Below are positions 58,488 through 64,000 of a stretch of DNA of 64,000 nucleotides, one piece after another. Made by a program: the position numbers and the translations under genes. The number at the start of each line of letters is the position of its first letter. The first letter of the stretch is position 1. The notes beneath the pieces are model-generated. The model was not told the origin of the DNA, made no database searches, and saw nothing but the letters and a program-made list of their open reading frames with translations. This DNA is from Lingula anatina (taxonomy: Eukaryota; Brachiopoda; Lingulata; Lingulida; Lingulidae): positions 584,355 through 648,354 of the forward strand of contig NW_019775636.1 of assembly GCF_001039355.2 (NCBI RefSeq), in the 5' to 3' direction.

Positions 58488-60458
58488 CATTCACTTCTGG
58501 TGATTGACGTCATCCCTAGTTTTACCTGAAATCAACTGTACCGCAACATTTAACCTCATTTTTGTTTTCATCGAATAGAACCAACCATTTTCGTAGCAGT
58601 GCTTAATGATAATTGCTCATGCAATTATTTCAATTCAGCAAGGGCAACTGATATTACTTTCGTTCAGAAACAAGAGCATTAAAGGTGTCCACGCTGCACA
58701 AGGCAATGTGTAGTGAGGTATAATGGCAGTCTGGGGATATTGCAGCAATTGCTGGCTGGGAGGCAATAATACTAGGTGCCATTATTTTAAAATTGCTTAC
58801 CAACTGCTGTATATCACACAGGTACCCCTTAGGACATGAAACAACAATAACAACAACAACAACAATAATAATAATTAATAATAATAATAATTATTATAAT
58901 TATTATCATTAATTTTATTATTATTATTATTAAAGATAGATGGGTAGGTGGAAGTAGATGTGGAGGGGAACGCGCGTCACGTAATTGTTTTTATCGTTTT
59001 TGAATTGGATAGCCAGGAAAAATCAACTCTTGTAAAACAAAGCCAACATAGATCTATTCACAACATTTTCTTCCTACTGCGGAAAAAATACATGCATTTT
59101 CTTACAGAATAGCTTGGTGCTGAAACGCAGCATGACTCGCCTGCAATTAAGTACATTATCATTCTAAATGCTTTCTAAGAGTACACAAAATGGCACCAGC
59201 AAATCGCCGTTGGGAAAACATCATTAGAGTGGACAGTGAACGCAGGAAATCGTCGATAAGCGGCGAGCACATTTCTGGCAAATCTAAAAGGTCCTCGAGC
59301 GCTCGTTCATCTTTTCTTGCTACTAGTAAAGTACTGAGAGGGGCATGGCTACTATTGTACGCACCTGCCGCACGCTATTCATCTTCATAGACACTGATCG
59401 TAATGCCATTAATGATATCGATTGTCTCTGTGCACGAAACTTAAGCGGATTTCCTTCAAGAATTTGACATTTTCGGCGATAATCTCACGCGAAATTTGCA
59501 TCTCAAACCTCACGAGGTTCCATTTCGTTACCGCTGCGATGTATTATTCACGAGGAGGGCCATCAGTGGAGATTTGGGCTCGATATTTTTCAATGAAAAA
59601 ATGTGCCGACCTTTGGAAACTTTCTTGAAAAAAAATCTATCTCTTGTCTCGACTTTCTTATGAGGTGCGTGGCATTCACAACAAATAATAAAGCGACGGG
59701 CACTGTATATAGCCCCGAATGGAACTTGCCAACATTCAATACAGTCTGGGTATCGCGGTTCTCTTTTTTACAAATTATTGAAGCAAGCTGCCAGAAGCGC
59801 TCGCCAGAGAGCACTGTATACATTGAATATTCTGCTCCGCCTGAGTCCCGCGGTGAAAACTAAACGGAGAAAAAACAATCATCCGCTGCAGATTGAAAAG
59901 ATTACCTCATAGAAAAATACGGCGATATCGGTGGAAATTTGCCGCCCAGACACCACGGTTCACATTCAGACTACTCGGACGGGATGAAGACATAAGCTCG
60001 GATAAGCCGGGAGCTTCTGTTGCAGTCCAGAAGCTGAAAGGAGGTACGTTGTCGAGCGTGCTCGCACGTGCGTGTGCGCAGTAGATAATTAAATCTGCCG
60101 TTACGAATATTTTTTAATTACATGCAGACGTTCTCAAAAATGTGCTTGAAGACATGATACAGATCCAAGCAGCTAAAAGCCAAAAATAAATACGTCGAAT
60201 TACCGTGGGTTGGAAATTATTAAGACACATAGTACTAAAAGGTTTCTATGTCCTCTGTGTGTAAATCATAGGCAGACTTGGCACTTTTGTCTAAATAATG
60301 ATATATAAATCAAATCGAACAGACTCAGGGTAGATTTTAAAACCCTAGTTAATACAAATATAGATGATACAGAAGGGCTTATGAACGAGAACTGCTAGAC
60401 ATGTATATGTTAAACTGTGTAAGGGGTATAACTATAGCCGTATAAATGCCTGGGTATT

Positions 60459-60460
<2 letters not shown>

Positions 60461-60493
<33 letters not shown>
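60461..60493. repeat. (GA)n microsatellite
   Basis: Uninterrupted GA tract. Confidence 0.95.
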
Positions 60494-60495
<2 letters not shown>

Positions 60496-62441
60496 CAAAC
60501 CAATATACTGTAGACATGGCAGAATGTTGAACAAAAGGACTGGTAATAATATTAAGCCTATTGTCGACAACCAGTATAATGTTACATTTCCAGACAGTGT
60601 GTAGATTTCATAAATGTCCACATACCACGTGTAAATTTCTGGGCAGCTGTCTAGAGCAGGAACTACCACAGGTTTTTGGCAGAATTGCTCTTAATCAAAA
60701 CAGATATCTCGGGAAATTGTCTGTTACGTACACGTAACAGGTGGATTTAGCACCTGCAACAGTGGTAATGTTGCTTTGATGAGGCGTTTAAGTGACGTTA
60801 TCATAGCGAATTTTAAACACAATTTGTTGATTCCTTGTTGTATTTGCACCTTCATCTCAAGAGTCAGAAGTGATCAATTGCTAGTAATCCATAGTAATCC
60901 TGCGTGCTAGAAACTCTGTACTTTCAGTGTTGTATCCCAGTAAATTTTTTGTTCACGTGACATGAATATAACTTTAGTTAAGCTCTTGAGCCAGACTCAT
61001 TTTGACCAGAAATCGAATAATCGCCCTCAGGAACAAGTATCATCATTTTAGTCGTCTTTACCATACTCCCTCAAGCACACTTCAGTGGTTTTGCTTATTT
61101 GCTGTGTTCCAATGTGATCGGTTATCAACTCCCGCAAGAAATGTTCCTCCATTTATCTCTAAAACTGTAACATTTCCACGCTCTGATCGTTTACGCTGAT
61201 CGTGCGGTACATCGTTGAATCGTCCCAGATGGGGGGAAAAAACAAGCACAAGTCCGGCGCACACACTTCTACAAGCTGAGCCTTTGCGTTTGGGCTGCGT
61301 AGAGATCAGCATTTTAGATGAATGTTTGGCATCAGCCGTAGTTCCACTGGGACGAAAGATTCACTAAAACGAGGTTAAGTTAAGCTGACAACTTTTGTCT
61401 TCTGTAGCTCAGCACGTTGTCTACAGTGTACACTGAGCTTTATTTATCAAGTTTAAATTAGATGGAGGCAATAGAGTTTGATAGGAAATTACGCAGCTGC
61501 AAATCTACAACCATTTTCTAGGAAAGGAGGAAAACCTCTAATTTCTAAGAAAAAATAATGAGGTTTGCAGTTCTTTATACTGCTTATTACTGGCGTTTGC
61601 GATACACCATCCAGACAGAAGCTAAGACCTTGGACCTAATATATTTGGTTATTTGACGCAAAAACAAGATTGAGATCCGCTGCGAAATTGCATAACACCT
61701 ACAGCCTTGACGGTGGCTTCATGTGAGGTGGATAATTAGGGTACTGTCGATGTACATTGTTGCTGTCCTTCCACAACCCATCTCTCGGTGTATTTTAATA
61801 TTTTTACGGAGTGTATATTTTAATTTAAAAAGTCTAAAGACCCTAGCGTCAACAGAACACGGAAAATGCAACAATACTGAGGACAAGAGCCGAGGTTTAT
61901 CATAGAGGCTTAAACAGAAGGTTGATCGTAAGTTTTTGAGCAAAGTTTTCTTCCAAAATAAATCAACAGTACTTTTAGTTCATTTAATTGACATATTTTG
62001 GCTATTTTATAAAGAAAGGTAAAGGTAACGTTTCAAAACAGTAAATACTCATAGTTACATTCAAAAGCTGAATAAATTATTATTATTATTATAGTGGTCT
62101 TTGATGGATCTTCGCTTAACACATAGGCCAGCATTTTCGGTTTATAATTCAAGACCGTATTTCGGTCATCAGTTCATTTTCTCTGTAAACCCGGTATTAT
62201 AGAACCCGCAAGGTACAATCACTGTATCCACGTTAAGTGCCATCAGCACAAAATGATACGCACGTGTCCGTACCGTACTTGATCTTTAATTCAGTTTATT
62301 TGATATGGAGTTCAATCAGCACGCTGCCGTTTTAGGTGAGGCAAGATGAACGCTTCGTGTGATTTTAACACCCTTTTGGAACACCCTGAGTTTAGGTACC
62401 TGTTGAAATCAGGACCCTCTAAATAGGTATACAGAATATAA

Positions 62442-62627
62442 GGCCCCATTCAGAATAGGGGGCTAGCTAGTCCAAGGGTCAAATATGGTGACCCACTACA
62501 ACGCTTGCCGTCTAATCCGCTAATAGTCGCTGAATAGATATCCCTGGGGGGGGGGGGGGGGGAAACAAGTGGGTCGGCCATATTTGACCCTCGGACTTGT
62601 AACTAGTCCCCTATTCTGAATGGGGCC
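62442..62627. mobile_element. MITE, PIF/Harbinger-like
   Basis: GGCCCCATTCAGAATAGGGG pairs with CCCCTATTCTGAATGGGGCC, and both ends are flanked by TAA. Inner GGTCAAATATGG pairs with GGCCATATTTGACC. A G-run at about 62546-62562 sits inside. Same family as 49405-49577. Confidence 0.85.
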
Positions 62628-62813
62628 TAAGTCTAGGTACAATAATTTTGTAGCGGACTACTACCCTACACAGCGGCCCCTGTGATCAGACAGTGGAGTT
62701 GAGCAGGGTATTTCAACTCTCTCTTTTCTACTCCTAGCATACCTGTGTTACTGCAAAGAGCAGAAGATAGTTATGGCTGTATGCTGATAGTAAATGATAG
62801 TAGAGAGGGGAGT

Positions 62814-63022
62814 TTATGTTTTGGCATTTGTCACGCTGTTTTCTATGATTTGTTCCCATTCCGCTTTATAAATGTCATTAGCCTGTGATGCATCTCGGTC
62901 CCAGTGAGTCAGGTAGTCAAAATTACTGGTACAACATTTATTCAGGTCGAGGCCAAGGTGCTTAAAATGTTCCAAAACGTGCTCCTTTAGCCTAATATAC
63001 CCGGTACCTAGACGTATTTTTC
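62814..63022 (-). CDS. Possible last exon of an unidentified gene
   Basis: After an ATAATAG acceptor the minus-strand frame runs KIRLGTGYIRLKEHVLEHFK, continues with HLGLDLNKCCTSNFDYLTHW and ends in TAA. Composition is protein-like (Trp, Cys, balanced charge) and unlike the low-complexity frames around it. No family was recognised. It begins in phase 1, so it does not join directly in frame to the candidate exon at 63534; an intermediate exon or a separate gene would be needed. Confidence 0.35.
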
Positions 63023-63533
63023 CTATTATATCGAAAATTAAAAAAGTACACAATTAGTGGCCTCCACATGTTCGGACACCATTCGACCGGGCAGTTAAGT
63101 TCAAGTTACACTTGGTTCGAGTAAGGCAAAATGTTCAACAGCTTTATGTTATACCAATGTAAAAATCAACTTTACATGAAATTTCGAGATATACGATAGT
63201 TTGAGTTACACCATAGAGTGGCGAGTTTTATCTGCATACTTCATTTTCTTTTAAACTCACAAAAATTTACAAAAGGTGTTAGGGTCGTCCAGATAATAAA
63301 GGGATAATATAACCCTGAACTTAATTGCCGGAGAGTGACATACATGTAACAACCACCTGCTCTATTAAATAAAGCCGTTCAAACATCAGGCATGGGACCT
63401 TATACATGTACCCGCCCTGCCCGCCTGTCTAATACACACCGATTCCTCCATTTCACACACACACACTGTTAATATCCTTTTGCACTTCCAAACCCCATTC
63501 CTTGGAATATGTTATACCTCATTTGATTTTAAA

Positions 63534-63702
63534 TCGAGCACAACGCCACAACAATACTGGTACCATACTCTGTAGTTTGCTTTAGCCAAGCCGATTTCTG
63601 GAGAGTTAACTGTTAACATCAACGTTTTGTATTTATTTTTCTCTTGCCCATCTAGACCGTTGATGGTAAATCTCTTCACTAAAACGAACTGAACAAACTT
63701 GT
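63534..63702 (-). CDS. Possible internal exon of an unidentified gene
   Basis: Between a TTTACAAG acceptor-like site and a GAG/GTATAA donor-like site the minus strand encodes FVQFVLVKRFTINGLDGQEK, followed by a stretch containing LTVNSPEIGLAKANYRVWYQ. It looks coding but has no family I recognise. Upstream exons would lie beyond the window end. Neither splice site is strong. Confidence 0.3.
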
Positions 63703-64000
63703 AAATACCACAGTCACATGACCAATGAGGCCCACGTGACCAACAGCACACGTGACTATGTGACCAAGGTACCCCTGGTACCCCTCTTACCCCTCGCGTT
63801 CGTTTGTAAATAAACATAGTTGATTTTTTAATGCAGAAAAATTTATACAATATTAAGAATCCTAGTCATGGTAATGCTGGAAATTGTGGATGATAATTCC
63901 GAACGCCAAACAAACCTCTGGTTGGGATGTTTGCTGGTCATAGTTGTGAGATGATTTCTGAAGTGACCAGATCCATAATACCAAGCATGGATTGTTCGAC

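Larger units (their letters stand above)
55700..62813. other. Gene-poor interval
   Basis: No exon could be supported. The stretch holds a foldback element at 57069, a MITE at 62442, and CT, AAT and GA microsatellites. Basic open frames at 59190-59390 and 59893-60084 are slightly richer in GC than their surroundings and could be 5' exons of an unknown gene, but no domain is recognisable. Confidence 0.35.

Noticed and set aside
59190-60084. Basic open frames (59190-59390 and 59893-60084)
   Set aside because: Possibly a 5' exon, but no domain or reliable donor/acceptor pair, so not called as a gene.
1-64000. CRISPR arrays, operons, bacterial promoters or terminators
   Set aside because: The window is clearly eukaryotic (spliced genes, polyadenylation signals, Pol III gene); no such structures are present.

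Overview
This is a window of an AT-rich, intron-rich animal genome. Long introns, abundant foldback MITEs and microsatellites, and gene types common in marine lophotrochozoans suggest a mollusc, brachiopod or annelid. That placement is inferred from style and protein similarity, not proven. Four single-N positions (2378, 32891, 53110, 54698) mark assembly joins, and at least two sit beside exact duplications that look like assembly or haplotype artefacts.

Layout. 1-6.7 kb: non-coding, dominated by a 1.6-kb sequence present twice; it probably lies inside the large second intron of a VAP (VAMP-associated protein) gene. 6.7-8.5 kb, minus: first two coding exons of VAP. 9.66-18.87 kb, plus: a complete 12-exon cytosolic metallophosphoesterase/5'-nucleotidase-family gene (631 aa) with small duplications at its splice boundaries. 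It is head-to-head with VAP. 20.86-30.3 kb, minus: a large gene for a mostly disordered protein of about 1.8 thousand residues with one RRM domain; it converges on the nucleotidase gene. Its first exon carries an apparent one-base frameshift. 31.9-49.8 kb, plus: a tandem cluster of four cytochrome b5 genes sharing one intron-phase plan. 49.8-64 kb: gene-poor, with a short LTR retrotransposon carrying a gag fragment, foldback elements, microsatellites and two unassigned candidate exons.

Main discovery. In the cytochrome b5 cluster only the last gene (43.4-49.8 kb) has the canonical C-terminal membrane anchor. The two middle genes end in short final exons whose last four residues are Cys-Ile-Leu-Ser and Cys-Ile-Leu-Leu, both fitting the CaaX prenylation signal. 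The first gene ends with no anchor. The locus therefore seems to encode the same heme domain with a transmembrane tail, a predicted farnesyl anchor, a predicted geranylgeranyl anchor, and none. The two CaaX genes belong to a segmental duplication that also carries a complete 5S rRNA sequence upstream of each copy on the opposite strand.
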